From positions 1-57,141 of the forward strand of contig JARBUN010000011.1 of the NCBI GenBank assembly GCA_029239635.1: a stretch of DNA of 57,141 nt. Direction: 5' to 3'. The stretch's first letter is position 1; each line of letters starts with the position of its first letter. A model generated the notes under the pieces. The model made no database searches. It was not told the origin of the DNA and was given only the letters and a program-made list of their open reading frames with translations. The stretch is from Microbacterium sp. (lineage in GTDB: Bacteria > Actinomycetota > Actinomycetes > Actinomycetales > Microbacteriaceae). Made by a program: the position numbers and the translations under genes. Shown piece after piece: positions 34,316-43,622 of this stretch.

Positions 34316-35563
34316 TTGTCGACCGAGGTGACGGCCGCGTTCGCGTCCGAGGCGACGGCGCTCGACGCCGCCGACCCGCTCGCGCATCATCGCGACGCGT
34401 TCGTCGGTGCCGAGACGTCGCTGATCTATTTCGACGGCAACTCCCTCGGGCGTCCCCCGCGGGCGACCGCGGACCGTCTCTCCCGCTTCGTGTCCGACGA
34501 GTGGGGCGGCCGCCTCATCCGCGGCTGGGACGAATCCTGGATGCACCTGCCTTTCGCGATCGGCGATCGCATCGGTGCGCTGACCCTGGGCGCGGCCCCC
34601 GGGCAGACCGTGATCGGCGATTCGACCACGGTCCTGCTCTACAAGCTCCTGCGCGCCGCACTGGACGCGCAGACGGCCAGGGATCCGGAGCGCCTCGAGA
34701 TCGTCGTGGGCCGCGACGACTTCCCCACCGACCGGTATCTGGTCGAGGGCATCGCCGCCGAGCGCGGTGCGCGCGTGGTGTGGGTGGAGGTCGACACGGC
34801 GAGAGGCGTGGAGCCGGCTCTCCTGCGCGCGGCGGTCGGACCCCGCACAGCGGCCGTCCTCCTGAGCCACGTGTCCTACCGCTCGGGATTCCTCGCCGAC
34901 GGCGCCGCACTGACGCGGATCGCGCAGGATGCCGAAGCGCTGGTGCTGTGGGACCTGTGCCACTCCGCGGGTTCGGTGCCGGTCGAGCTCGACGCGTGGG
35001 GTGCCGACCTCGCCGTGGGCTGCACGTACAAGTACCTCAACGGCGGGCCGGGCTCGCCGGCTTTCGCCTACGTCGCCGCGCGGCACCACGATGCCCTCGC
35101 GCAGCCGGTGCAGGGATGGATGGGGACGGCCGACGTCTTCGCGATGGGGCCGGAGTACCGGCCGGCGGCGGGCATGCGTCGCTTCCTCTCCGGCACACCG
35201 CCCGTGCTCGCGATGATCGCGATGCAGGACACCCTCGACCTCCTCGAGGACGCCGGGATCGCGGCCGTGCGTCGCAAGTCCGTCGCTCTGACCGAGTTCG
35301 CCCTGCGCGTGAGCGACGGCATCCTGTCTCCGCTCGGTGTGCGCGTCGCCTCTCCCCGCGACGCGACCGAGCGCGGCGGCCATGTGACGCTCTCTCACCC
35401 GGCGATGCGCGCGGTCACCGCTCGCCTCTGGGCCCGGGACGTGCTGCCCGACTACCGCGACCCGGGTGGCCTGCGCATCGGGCTCTCACCGCTGTCGACG
35501 AGCTTCGCCGAGGTGGTCACGGGCCTCGGTGCCGTGGCCGACGCGCTGCGCGCCGAGCTCTGA
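34316..35563 (+). CDS. kynU: kynureninase
   Basis: The 415-aa PLP enzyme cleaves kynurenine to anthranilate and alanine in tryptophan breakdown. It shows YFDGNSLGRPPRAT near the N-terminus, GDSTTVLLYKLLRAAL, the Asp segment VLWDLCHSAGSVPV, and the PLP-lysine motif GCTYKYLNGGPGSPAF. Length and order fit KynU. The apparent start is TTG 34316, with an in-frame GTG at 34328 as alternative. No other kyn genes are next to it. Confidence 0.92.
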   Translation: MSTEVTAAFASEATALDAADPLAHHRDAFVGAETSLIYFDGNSLGRPPRATADRLSRFVSDEWGGRLIRGWDESWMHLPFAIGDRIGALTLGAAPGQTVIGDSTTVLLYKLLRAALDAQTARDPERLEIVVGRDDFPTDRYLVEGIAAERGARVVWVEVDTARGVEPALLRAAVGPRTAAVLLSHVSYRSGFLADGAALTRIAQDAEALVLWDLCHSAGSVPVELDAWGADLAVGCTYKYLNGGPGSPAFAYVAARHHDALAQPVQGWMGTADVFAMGPEYRPAAGMRRFLSGTPPVLAMIAMQDTLDLLEDAGIAAVRRKSVALTEFALRVSDGILSPLGVRVASPRDATERGGHVTLSHPAMRAVTARLWARDVLPDYRDPGGLRIGLSPLSTSFAEVVTGLGAVADALRAEL

Positions 35564-35609
35564 GCTCCGCCGCGCCGCGTGCTCCCGCGCCCGGCGGCCC
35601 CCCGACCGT

Positions 35610-35667
35610 CGAGTGTCCCAGACGCGCCGCAACCGAGCGCGCCGATACGGCGTGTCGGGGACACTCG
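35610..35667. terminator. long nested hairpin between kynU and the ROK regulator
   Basis: CGAGTGTCCC (35610-35619) pairs perfectly with GGGACACTCG (35658-35667), and inside it GACGCGCCG pairs with CGGCGTGTC apart from one A-C type mismatch. It lies between converging genes and can act on both, although no U tract follows on either strand. Confidence 0.65.
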
Positions 35668-35749
35668 GCTGCCTGGGAGCCGGGGTCCGCACGACGGGAA
35701 GCGCGGGCGGATACGGGCACCGGGAGGGCGCTGGAGAGTTCCGCGCCGG

Positions 35750-36898
35750 TCAGTGGGCGTCGACGTGCGCGCGCAGCACGGCGCCGGCGGCCCCTACCGC
35801 GCCAGCGTCGCGCTGGTTCGCCGACACCGCCACCGAGAGATGCGTGCGACCGAGGGCGTGAGCGTGGTCGCGCACCCCGTCGAGGTAGCTGTCGAGGAGA
35901 CGGCCGTAGCCGCGCCCCGACAGCACGAGACGGTCGAGATCGAGGGCGTCGGCGAACGCGACGACCCCGCGGCTGAAGGCGGTGACCGCCTCGTCGACGG
36001 CGCGGGCGGCGCGCGGATCGGTGCCCGCGCGGGCGGCGATGCGTCCCGCGGTCAGGCTGGTGCCGGTGTCGTCGTGGAACCGCTTCGCGATCGCGTCCGG
36101 CGTTCCCATGACCGCGAGGCAACCGCGCTGGCCGCAGCGGCAGAGGGGACCGGCCGGATCGACGGGGAGGTGCCGGATGTCCCCCGCACGCCCGCGCGAG
36201 CCTCGGACGAGGCGACCGTCGACCGCCAATCCCGCACCGAGCTCCCCGTCCAGATGGACCACCGCCAGGGCGCGAGAATCGGCCGCAGCGCCGGTCCACA
36301 CCTCACCGGCGGCGGAGAGGAGGGCGGCGCTCTCCAGCCGGACCGGCAATCCCGTCGCCGCCTCCAGCGTCGGTCCCAGAGGGAACCCCTCGAGAGCAGC
36401 GAGGCTGGACGTGTCGACGATCGCGCCGGTCTCGTCGTGCGGCCCGGGCACGGCGACGCACAAGCCCTCGATGAGTCCGTCGCCCAGCGAGGTCGCGGAG
36501 AGCAGCTCCGTCACGGCCGACGTCACGGAGCGGACGATGTCCTCCGGTGTGGCACCCGCCGTGCCGGCGACACCGATACGTCCGACGACAGCACCCCAGA
36601 GGTTCGCCACGACGACCTGCACCGATTCCGGTCCGAGTTGCACCCCGAGGCCGTAGCGCGTCGTGGGATTGACGTCGAGGAGCTCGCGGCGTTTCCCGCC
36701 CGTGGACTCGCTGTGCCCCACCGACATGATGAGCCGCTGGTCGATGAGGTGTCGCACGGCGTTCGTCATCGTCGCGGGAGTGAGGCCGGTCACCGCGGCG
36801 AGCTCGATGCGGCTGATCGGCCCGCGTGTGCGGATGACGTCCAGCACCAGCGACGGCGTGGAAGCGCCGGACATCTCTCCCGGCATACTTTCCCTCAT
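35750..36898 (-). CDS. ROK family transcriptional regulator
   Basis: The 382-aa protein has a winged helix-turn-helix at about 15-75 (TRGPISRIELAAVTGLTPAT) and a ROK sugar-kinase-like domain with the zinc motif CRCGQRGC and the ROK signature around RGRAGDIRHLPVD. ROK regulators bind sugars or sugar phosphates and usually repress nearby uptake and catabolic genes. It is divergent from the GH2 gene, with 109 bp between them, so that gene is the likely target. The ATG at 36898 is the first of several; ATG 36886 is also possible. Confidence 0.9.
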   Translation of the reverse strand: MRESMPGEMSGASTPSLVLDVIRTRGPISRIELAAVTGLTPATMTNAVRHLIDQRLIMSVGHSESTGGKRRELLDVNPTTRYGLGVQLGPESVQVVVANLWGAVVGRIGVAGTAGATPEDIVRSVTSAVTELLSATSLGDGLIEGLCVAVPGPHDETGAIVDTSSLAALEGFPLGPTLEAATGLPVRLESAALLSAAGEVWTGAAADSRALAVVHLDGELGAGLAVDGRLVRGSRGRAGDIRHLPVDPAGPLCRCGQRGCLAVMGTPDAIAKRFHDDTGTSLTAGRIAARAGTDPRAARAVDEAVTAFSRGVVAFADALDLDRLVLSGRGYGRLLDSYLDGVRDHAHALGRTHLSVAVSANQRDAGAVGAAGAVLRAHVDAH

Positions 36899-36902
36899 CC
36901 GC

Positions 36903-36925
36903 TTAATTTAGTAGGTTGAATAACA
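36903..36925. promoter_or_regulatory. candidate ROK operator
   Basis: An AT-rich imperfect dyad, TTAATTTAG...GAATAA, lies just upstream of the regulator gene in otherwise GC-rich DNA and in front of the divergent GH2 gene. ROK sites commonly have TTA/TAA-ended arms. This call is weak. Confidence 0.35.
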
Positions 36926-37007
36926 CCCGTGATCGTCTCGATACTACCCTCCGCCCCCCTTCCCGGGGCGCGACCGCGGGTCTCTCCTGGAAGGAACACC
37001 GACGCTG

Positions 37008-39473
37008 ATGTACCACCCCCTCGACGCAGGCTGGACCCTGACCCTCCTCAGCGGAGAGCGTCCGGACGCGTACGCGGCGCTCGACCTCGGAATCCCCGCG
37101 ACCGTTCCGGGCATCGTCCACACCGATCTGCTCTCCGCCGGTCTGATGGACGACCCCTTCCCCGGCGCGCAGGAGGAGGAGCTCGCCTGGATCGGCGAGT
37201 CGAACTGGCGCTACCGCACCGTGTTCTCGTGGAGTCCCGCCCTCGAAGGCGCGCGAGTCGACCTCGTCGCGGAGGGGCTGGATACGGTCGCGGCGGTCCG
37301 CGTGAACGACGTGGTCGTGCTCGAGACGGTGAACCAGCACCGCAGCTATCGCGCTGACCTCGCCAGCGTGCTGCGCGAGGGCGAGAACACCATCGAGGTC
37401 GATTTCCGCTCGCCCGTGCGGTACGCCCGCGAGCGGGAAGCGGTCCTGGGCGAGCGTCCCCACTCCTACGCGCACCCGTTCAACACCATCCGCAAGAGCG
37501 CCTGCAATTTCGGATGGGACTGGGGTCCCGACTTCGCGACGGCCGGTATCTGGCGCCCGATCGGCCTTCAGGAGTGGGCGGGTGCACGCATCGCCGCGGT
37601 GCGCCCGGTGGTCGACATCGTCGACGGCATCCCGCATCTCACCGCCCACGTCGACCTCGAGTGGCAGCACGGCGATGTGGAACCGGTCATCGTCCAGATC
37701 GAGGTCGCGGGCGCTTCGGCCCGACTCGAGGCGCGACCCGGTCAGCCGGTCGTGATCGACATCGATGTTCCGGATGCCGAACCCTGGTGGCCGCGCGGCC
37801 ACGGCGAGGCGCGACTCCACGACCTGACCGTCCGCGTGGGCGACGGCGCGGACGAGTCGACGCGGTGGTCGCGGGCGATCGGGTTCCGGCACGTCGAGGT
37901 CGACATCGCCCCCGACGAGCAGGGCAGCCCCTTCTCGGTGCGCATCAACGGGCGCGACGTCTACATCCACGGCGCCAACTGGATCCCGGACGACGTCTTC
38001 GTCACCCGCATCACCCCCGAGAGCCTGGCGGCGTCGATCGCGGATGCCACGGACGCCGGCCTCAACCTGTTGCGGGTGTGGGGCGGCGGGCTCTACGAGA
38101 GCGACGACTTCTACGACATCTGCGACCGAGAGGGCATCCTCGTCTGGCAGGACTTCCTGCTCGCGTGCGCCGCCTACTCGGAGGATGCCGAGCTGTGGGA
38201 CGAGTTCGAGGCGGAGGCGCGCGAAGCCGTCACGCGTCTCACGACCCACCCGAGCCTCGTGATCTGGAACGGCGGCAACGAGAACATCTGGGGCTACGTC
38301 GACTGGAACTGGCGATCGCGTCTGGACGGGCGCAGCTGGGGCGAGGGCTACTACCGCGACCTCTTCCCCCGCATCGTCGCCGAGCTCGCGCCGACGACGT
38401 TCTACTCGGACGGGAGCCCCTTCTCGTTCAGCTCCTACGTGCACCCGAACGACGACGCGCACGGCACGATGCACATCTGGGACGTGTGGAACACGCGCGA
38501 CTACGACGGCTACCGCGCCTATCGGCCCCGTTTCGTCTCGGAGTTCGGCTTCCAGGGGCCACCGGCGTTCTCGACCCTGGAGAGCGTCGTGCGCGACGAA
38601 CCGCGCAGCCCGTTCGGACGCGAGATGCTCGCGCACCAGAAAGCGAACGAGGGCAACGACAAGCTCGAGCGCGGGCTCGGCACGCACCTTCCCGAACCCG
38701 GCGACTACGCCGACTGGCACTGGACGATGCAGCTGAACCAGGCGCGCGCGGTGTCCTTCGGGATCGAGTGGTTCCGCTCCCTCTTCCCCCTGAACCGCGG
38801 GTGGGTCGTCTGGCAGCTGAACGACTGCTGGCCCGTCGTGTCGTGGGCCGCGGTCGACAGCCACCGCCACCGCAAGCCCCTCTGGTATGAGCTGCGCCGC
38901 GTCTCGGCACCGCGGCTGCTGACCATCCAGCCCGCGCTCGAGGGCGACGGTCTGCGCGTGACCCTCCACAACGACAGCGACGACGCGATCTCGGGCCGTG
39001 TCGAGCTGCGGCGAGAGGACATCGACGGCCGCGTCCTGGCATCCGCGATCCTCGATCTCGAGGTGGGGCCGCGATCGGCCTGGACGGCCCCCGTCGACCC
39101 CGCCCTCGCCTCCGCGGTCGAACCCCACCGCGAGGTGCTCGTCGCCCGCGCGAGCACGGGCGAGCGCGGCCTGCACTATTTCGTCGACGACACGGCGCTC
39201 GCCCTCGACGACGGCATCACGGCGCACGCGCGCGCGGTCGATGGCGGGTACGAGGTCACGGTGAGCGCGAGCTCGCTGGTGAAGGATGCCACGCTGCTCG
39301 TCGACCTCGTGGAGCCCACCGCGCGCGTCGACTCGAGCATGGTCACGCTGACCGCCGGCGAAGAGCACGTCTTCCGCGTCGCGGCGCCCGCCGGCATCGA
39401 TCCGGCCGCCTTCGCGGACGCCCGGGTCCTGCGCACAGCCAACGACCTGGTCGCCCGCGCGCGCGTCAGATAG
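37008..39473 (+). CDS. GH2 glycosidase, probable beta-mannosidase
   Basis: The 821-aa cytoplasmic enzyme (no signal peptide) has the GH2 layout: an N-terminal jelly-roll from about 1-170 (WRYRTVFSW, NFGWDWGPDF), an Ig-like domain, and a TIM barrel with VWGGGLYESDDFYDICDREG, the acid/base Glu in IWNGGNENIWGY (about 421-428) and the nucleophile Glu in FVSEFGFQG (near 511). The NFGWDWGPD and WNGGNE patterns are typical of beta-mannosidases. An ATG at 37008 follows GGAAGG. It is controlled probably by the divergent ROK regulator. Confidence 0.9.
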   Translation: MYHPLDAGWTLTLLSGERPDAYAALDLGIPATVPGIVHTDLLSAGLMDDPFPGAQEEELAWIGESNWRYRTVFSWSPALEGARVDLVAEGLDTVAAVRVNDVVVLETVNQHRSYRADLASVLREGENTIEVDFRSPVRYAREREAVLGERPHSYAHPFNTIRKSACNFGWDWGPDFATAGIWRPIGLQEWAGARIAAVRPVVDIVDGIPHLTAHVDLEWQHGDVEPVIVQIEVAGASARLEARPGQPVVIDIDVPDAEPWWPRGHGEARLHDLTVRVGDGADESTRWSRAIGFRHVEVDIAPDEQGSPFSVRINGRDVYIHGANWIPDDVFVTRITPESLAASIADATDAGLNLLRVWGGGLYESDDFYDICDREGILVWQDFLLACAAYSEDAELWDEFEAEAREAVTRLTTHPSLVIWNGGNENIWGYVDWNWRSRLDGRSWGEGYYRDLFPRIVAELAPTTFYSDGSPFSFSSYVHPNDDAHGTMHIWDVWNTRDYDGYRAYRPRFVSEFGFQGPPAFSTLESVVRDEPRSPFGREMLAHQKANEGNDKLERGLGTHLPEPGDYADWHWTMQLNQARAVSFGIEWFRSLFPLNRGWVVWQLNDCWPVVSWAAVDSHRHRKPLWYELRRVSAPRLLTIQPALEGDGLRVTLHNDSDDAISGRVELRREDIDGRVLASAILDLEVGPRSAWTAPVDPALASAVEPHREVLVARASTGERGLHYFVDDTALALDDGITAHARAVDGGYEVTVSASSLVKDATLLVDLVEPTARVDSSMVTLTAGEEHVFRVAAPAGIDPAAFADARVLRTANDLVARARVR

Positions 39474-39489
39474 GCGATACTTGCGGACG

Positions 39490-40356
39490 ATGATGGACGA
39501 GCCCGCACCCCCCTCGACCCTGCGGCGCTCCGTCGGCCTCGCCCTGCGGCGCCCGGTGCGCCAGCTCGGCGTCGAAGCGTTCTACAGCGACTTCATGGCG
39601 GGTCTCGAAGAGGTGCTCACCGAGCATGGTCGCCCCTTCGTGCTGCAGGTGGTGCCCGACCTCGACGAGGAGCTCGACGCGTATCATCGGTGGGCCCAGT
39701 CGGGTCGCGTCGCGGGGATCGTACTGGTCGACATCTTGGAGCAGCAGGATCCCCGCCTCGACCTCGTGGACCGGCTCGGCTTCGCGAGCGTCGCCCTGGC
39801 GCACCCCAACGACGCCCCCGACCACGCGGTCGTCTGGGTCGACGACGAGGCGCCGATGCAGACCGCCGTGGAGTATCTGCGCGAACTCGGCCACACCCGC
39901 ATCGGACGGGTCTCGGGCCCGGACAACCTCGCCCACACCGTCCGCCGCACGCATGCCTTCGAGGCGGTCGCGGCGCGTCTGGGCCTCGATGCCCGCATAG
40001 AGGTCGGCGACTTCAGCGGCGCCGGTGGCGTCGCCGCCGTCGATCGCCTCATGGCGGGCGCGAAGGCCCCGACCGCGATCGTCTTCGACAACGACGTGAT
40101 GGCTGCGGCCGCGGCATCCGCTCTCACCGCGCGCGGGGTCGACGTGCCGGGCGAGCTCTCCCTGCTCGCCTGGGACGACTCGGTGCTGTGCCGGTCGACG
40201 GTGCCGTCGCTCAGCGCGATGGCTCGCGACATCGCCCTCCTGGGCGAGCGCGCGGGGACGGCGATCCTGCAGGCGCTGGGGCACGACGCCCATCCGGTAA
40301 TGACCGCTCCCTCACCGGAGCTGATCGTGCGCGCCTCGACGGCTCCGGCGCGCTGA
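39490..40356 (+). CDS. LacI-type sugar-binding sensor without a DNA-binding domain
   Basis: The 288-aa protein matches the periplasmic-binding-like sensor domain of LacI regulators (SDFMAGLEEVLTEHGRPF, GIVLVDILEQQDPR, AVEYLRELGHTRIGRVSG, PTAIVFDNDVMAAAA, LSLLAWDDSVLCRSTVPSL), but the 50-60-residue helix-turn-helix that should precede it is absent. The gene begins 16 nt after the GH2 stop at ATG 39490, or TTG 39481, and upstream sequence is GH2 coding. It may bind the sugar and act through another protein, or have lost its DNA-binding part. Confidence 0.8.
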   Translation: MMDEPAPPSTLRRSVGLALRRPVRQLGVEAFYSDFMAGLEEVLTEHGRPFVLQVVPDLDEELDAYHRWAQSGRVAGIVLVDILEQQDPRLDLVDRLGFASVALAHPNDAPDHAVVWVDDEAPMQTAVEYLRELGHTRIGRVSGPDNLAHTVRRTHAFEAVAARLGLDARIEVGDFSGAGGVAAVDRLMAGAKAPTAIVFDNDVMAAAAASALTARGVDVPGELSLLAWDDSVLCRSTVPSLSAMARDIALLGERAGTAILQALGHDAHPVMTAPSPELIVRASTAPAR

Positions 40357-40368
40357 CCCGGGCAACGG

Positions 40369-40407
40369 CGAAGGGCGGCACGGCAGTCGCTGCCGCACCG
40401 CCCTTCG
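40369..40407. terminator. bidirectional terminator between the LacI-type and binding-protein genes
   Basis: CGAAGGGCGG (40369-40378) pairs with CCGCCCTTCG (40398-40407) and CGGCAG with CTGCCG, with one CA/CA mismatch and a TCG loop. It lies between converging genes. Confidence 0.85.
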
Positions 40408-40427
40408 AGGGGTGTCCGATCGGCGGA

Positions 40428-41699
40428 TCAGGATGCCTTGTAGGCCTTGTCCATGTTCTCCAGGACGGTGGCGCCGGAGATCTCTCCGTTGTAGAAGCGC
40501 TGCATGTCGACGAGCAGACCGTCCTGGACGGCCGTGGAGGCCCACACCTGGTCGGGGTAGTACTGCGTGGTCAGGCCCGCGGCACGCGCGGTCTCGACCG
40601 CCTCGAGCACGGGGCTGAGCTCCCGCTCGTCGGAGGGAAGGGCGGGCATGCTCCCGGACACCTCGGCCCAGAGCTTCTGGCCGGCCGGGGAAGCGACATA
40701 GGCGAGGAACTTCTGCGCGAGCTCGGGGTTCTTCGCCTTCGCATTGATGGCGAACGACACCCCCACGCCGGTCGGGTAATACTGAGCCCCGGCCTCGTCG
40801 GTGGCCGGCAGCGGCGCCATCGAGAACGTCGCGCCGTCCGCGGCGTACTGCTCCGCCGCCGAGATCGCCTGGCTCACCTGCACCGCGCCTAGCGCATCGC
40901 CCTGACCGAGCAGGGTCATCTGAGCGTCGTAGCTGGTGCCGTTGGGACCGGCGTTGAAGCACCCGGCATCCATCATCTGCTTCGTCTTGTCGAGCGCGTC
41001 GCTCCACTTCGAGTCGGCGAACGTCGCCGTGCCGGCCGACTGCTCCTCGGAGAACCCGGGGTTCGGGCCGTACACCAGCGTCGCGGTCAAAGCGTACGGG
41101 ATGAGCTGAGTCGTCCACGCGTCCTTGTTGCCGAGGGCGTACGCGACCTTCCCGTTCGCCGCGGCCGTCTTGCACAGGTCGAGCACCTGCGTCCACGTCT
41201 GCGGGATCGTCGCCCCCACCGAAGCCAGAGCCTGGTCGTTGTACAACGCGCCGATCGCGCCGAGGTTCGACGGGAGGGCGTAGAGCTTGTCGTCGAGGCT
41301 GCTGACGTATCGCACGTTGTCGGGGACGTCGGCTGCCCAGGGCTGATCGTCGAGCTCTGCGACGAGGCCGTCGGAGGCGACCTTCCACGTCGCCATGGTG
41401 CCGCCGCCGCCCGCCCAGACCTTGAACACGTCGGGAGCGGTGCCGCCCGACAGGCGCGTGCGCAGCTGCTGGATGTACGAGGCGTCGGACTCGATGAACT
41501 CGGCCTGGACCGAGACTCCGGGGTTGGCGGCCTCGAATCCGTCGATGAGCTTCTGCGTCGTCTCTTCGCTCCCCGAGGCGAAGGTGAGGACGTTCGCGTC
41601 CTGCGCCCCTCCCCCGGTCGCCGTCGAGCAGCCACTGAGCATGAGCGCTGCGGCGCCCGCCAGGGCCGCGACGGTGAGAGCACTGCGGTGTGATGTCAT
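40428..41699 (-). CDS. ABC sugar-binding lipoprotein
   Basis: The 423-aa protein has a lipoprotein signal (ALMLSGC, Cys24) and the family 1 extracellular solute-binding fold: LTFASGSEETTQKLIDGFEA, RLSGGTAPDVFKVWAGGGG and PLPATDEAGAQYYPTGVGV. It should deliver an oligosaccharide to the two permeases encoded next on the same strand. From the locus, a beta-mannoside or related glycan is a fair guess. The gene comes first in length but last in the operon order. Confidence 0.92.
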   Translation of the reverse strand: MTSHRSALTVAALAGAAALMLSGCSTATGGGAQDANVLTFASGSEETTQKLIDGFEAANPGVSVQAEFIESDASYIQQLRTRLSGGTAPDVFKVWAGGGGTMATWKVASDGLVAELDDQPWAADVPDNVRYVSSLDDKLYALPSNLGAIGALYNDQALASVGATIPQTWTQVLDLCKTAAANGKVAYALGNKDAWTTQLIPYALTATLVYGPNPGFSEEQSAGTATFADSKWSDALDKTKQMMDAGCFNAGPNGTSYDAQMTLLGQGDALGAVQVSQAISAAEQYAADGATFSMAPLPATDEAGAQYYPTGVGVSFAINAKAKNPELAQKFLAYVASPAGQKLWAEVSGSMPALPSDERELSPVLEAVETARAAGLTTQYYPDQVWASTAVQDGLLVDMQRFYNGEISGATVLENMDKAYKAS

Positions 41700-41749
41700 G
41701 TCTTCTCCTTGATGCGCCGGGGCCGTGAGCCCCGGGTCTGCGCGTCGAC

Positions 41750-42571
41750 TCAGCCTTTGAGCCCGCCCGCGAAGCCTTTGATGATGTATTTCTGCAGTGC
41801 GAAGTAGAGCAGCAGCACGGGGATCGTGGTGATGACCAGACCCGCGAACACGAGGGGCCACTGGGCGACGTACTGCCCCACGAAGTTGTAGATCGCCACG
41901 GGTGCCGTGGTGTTGCCGCTGCCCGAGAGGTAGAGCAGGGGGTTGAAGAACTCGTTCCACACCGACACCGAGTTGAGGATCACCACCGTGCCGGTGACCG
42001 CGCGCAGCATCGGGAACACGACGCTGACGAAGGCGCGCACGGGACCGCACCCGTCCAGCAGAGCGGCCTCCTCGTAGTCGCGCGGCATCTCCCGCAGGAA
42101 CGTCGTGTACAGGAAGATCGAGAACGGAAGCTGCCCGCCGATGTTGATGAGGATGAGCGCGGGCAGACCCCCCAGCAGCCCGAGGTCGCGCATCGTCGTG
42201 TACAGCGGCAGCAGCGCGAGCTGCCCCGGCAGGAGCAGGCCGCCGAGGAAGCCGTAGAACGCGACCCGCGACCAGCGCCGCCCCACCCGAGCCAGCGGGT
42301 ACGCAGCGAAGGCCGAGATCACGGTGACGCCGAGCACGCTCGCCACCGACACGATCACGCTGTTGACCAGTGCCGGCCCCAGGGCGCCCTGCGTCCAGGC
42401 CTGGGCGAAGTTGTCGAAGGTCGGCGGCCACGACGGCGTGAGGGCGCCCGCGCGCGACTCCGCGGGGCGGAACGCGACGTTCACGAGAGCGGCGATGGGG
42501 ATGAGGTAGACCAGCGCCACCGCGATCAGGGCGATCTCGCGCACGCCCGTGCGCCAGGTGTAGCGATTCAC
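41750..42571 (-). CDS. carbohydrate ABC transporter permease (MalG type)
   Basis: The 273-aa inner-membrane permease has six helices and the EAA loop DYEEAALLDGCGPVRAFVSVVFPML, which contacts the ATPase. The C-terminal QKYIIKGFAGGLKG is typical of sugar permeases of this class. The GTG start at 42571 overlaps the stop of the first permease (GTGA). No ATPase gene is near, so a shared MsiK-type ATPase encoded elsewhere is likely. Confidence 0.93.
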   Translation of the reverse strand: MNRYTWRTGVREIALIAVALVYLIPIAALVNVAFRPAESRAGALTPSWPPTFDNFAQAWTQGALGPALVNSVIVSVASVLGVTVISAFAAYPLARVGRRWSRVAFYGFLGGLLLPGQLALLPLYTTMRDLGLLGGLPALILINIGGQLPFSIFLYTTFLREMPRDYEEAALLDGCGPVRAFVSVVFPMLRAVTGTVVILNSVSVWNEFFNPLLYLSGSGNTTAPVAIYNFVGQYVAQWPLVFAGLVITTIPVLLLYFALQKYIIKGFAGGLKG

Positions 42572-43506
42572 GCGTCCGCCTTCCGAAGGGTGAGGCGGTA
42601 CTGCACGCCCGCGAGCACCGCGATGAGCAGCGTCATGAGAACGGCGAGCGCGATCGATCCCGGGTAGTCGCCGGTGGTGAAGGCGCTCTTGTAGATGGTC
42701 GTGGACAGGGTCTCGGTCGCGATGCCCGGCCCCCCGCCGGTCATGGCGACGACCTGGTCGAACTGCTTCAGGCCGCCGATCAGCGAGAGCATCACGTTGA
42801 TGACGACCGCGCCGTTGAGCAGGGGCAGGACGACGCTGACGAACCGGCGCCACGGCCCCGCCCCGTCGATCGTCGCGGCCTCGAGGACCTCCTCCGGGAT
42901 CGCCTGCAGGCCCGCGAGGAAGATGACCATCGAGTATCCCGAGAACTGCCAGACGATCTCGGCGCTGACGGCCAGCAGAGCCGTCTGCGGGTCACCGAGC
43001 CAGTCGCGCTGCAGCGTCGAAAGACCGACCGCGCCGAGGAACTCGTTGAGCGCTCCCGAGGGTGCGAGCAGGTAGCTCCAGATGTACCCCGCCACCAGCG
43101 GCGTCAGCACGACGGGAGCGAAGAAGATGACCTTCAGGATGCCGCGTGTCTTGACGAGCGAGTTCAGCCCGAGCGCCAGCGCCAGACCGACGAGGTTCTG
43201 CACGACGGTGACGACGAAGGCGAGGACGAGCGTGTTCGTCAGCGCGGTGAGGCCGCGTCGCCCCTCGAGGACGGCGATGAAGTTGTCGAGACCGACGAAC
43301 GACCAGTCCGGCGAGACGCCGTTCCAGTCGGTGACCGAGAAGAACGCGCCGGTCAGGCTCGGCCAGACCACGATCAACGCGTACACGGCGAGCGCGGGAA
43401 GCAGGAACCACCACGGCGCCCGCACGCCGATCCCACGCCCGCGAGGGCGCTGCGGGGCGGGCGTCGGCGGGGTCCGCCGCCGCACGGACTGCATCGTCGC
43501 GGTCAT
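42568..43506 (-). CDS. carbohydrate ABC transporter permease (MalF type)
   Basis: The 312-aa protein has a basic, Pro/Arg-rich N-terminus and six helices. PWWFLLPALAVYALIVVWPS begins the first, and the EAA loop is EEVLEAATIDGAGPWRRF. It forms the pore with the MalG-type partner encoded next, to which it is coupled by a 4-nt overlap. I chose the ATG at 43506; upstream in-frame sequence lies in the divergent promoter region. Confidence 0.93.
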   Translation of the reverse strand: MTATMQSVRRRTPPTPAPQRPRGRGIGVRAPWWFLLPALAVYALIVVWPSLTGAFFSVTDWNGVSPDWSFVGLDNFIAVLEGRRGLTALTNTLVLAFVVTVVQNLVGLALALGLNSLVKTRGILKVIFFAPVVLTPLVAGYIWSYLLAPSGALNEFLGAVGLSTLQRDWLGDPQTALLAVSAEIVWQFSGYSMVIFLAGLQAIPEEVLEAATIDGAGPWRRFVSVVLPLLNGAVVINVMLSLIGGLKQFDQVVAMTGGGPGIATETLSTTIYKSAFTTGDYPGSIALAVLMTLLIAVLAGVQYRLTLRKADA

Positions 43507-43622
43507 CGGGGCTGTCCCGTCATGGCGTCCTCCTCGAGCTCCCTTGCTGGGCCGGACCGACGTTAGCAACTGTGCGACACTAATTACAAGGTGTTAATAA
43601 AGGACATGAAAAAAGGACTTCC
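43507..43622. promoter_or_regulatory. divergent promoter region of the ABC operon and the nucleoside-hydrolase-like gene
   Basis: The stretch 43561-43622 is strikingly AT-rich. It contains TTAG (43563) and CTAA (43580) as outer arms of a loose dyad, ACACTAATTAC and GTGTTAATAA, and AAAAAAGGA before the plus-strand ATG. A sugar regulator such as the ROK protein may act here, but the arms are too loose to assign. Confidence 0.4.

Noticed and set aside
36903..39368. Minus-strand 821-aa open frame across the GH2 gene
   Set aside because: It is the complement of the GH2 gene with its catalytic motifs on the plus strand; composition is that of a shadow frame.
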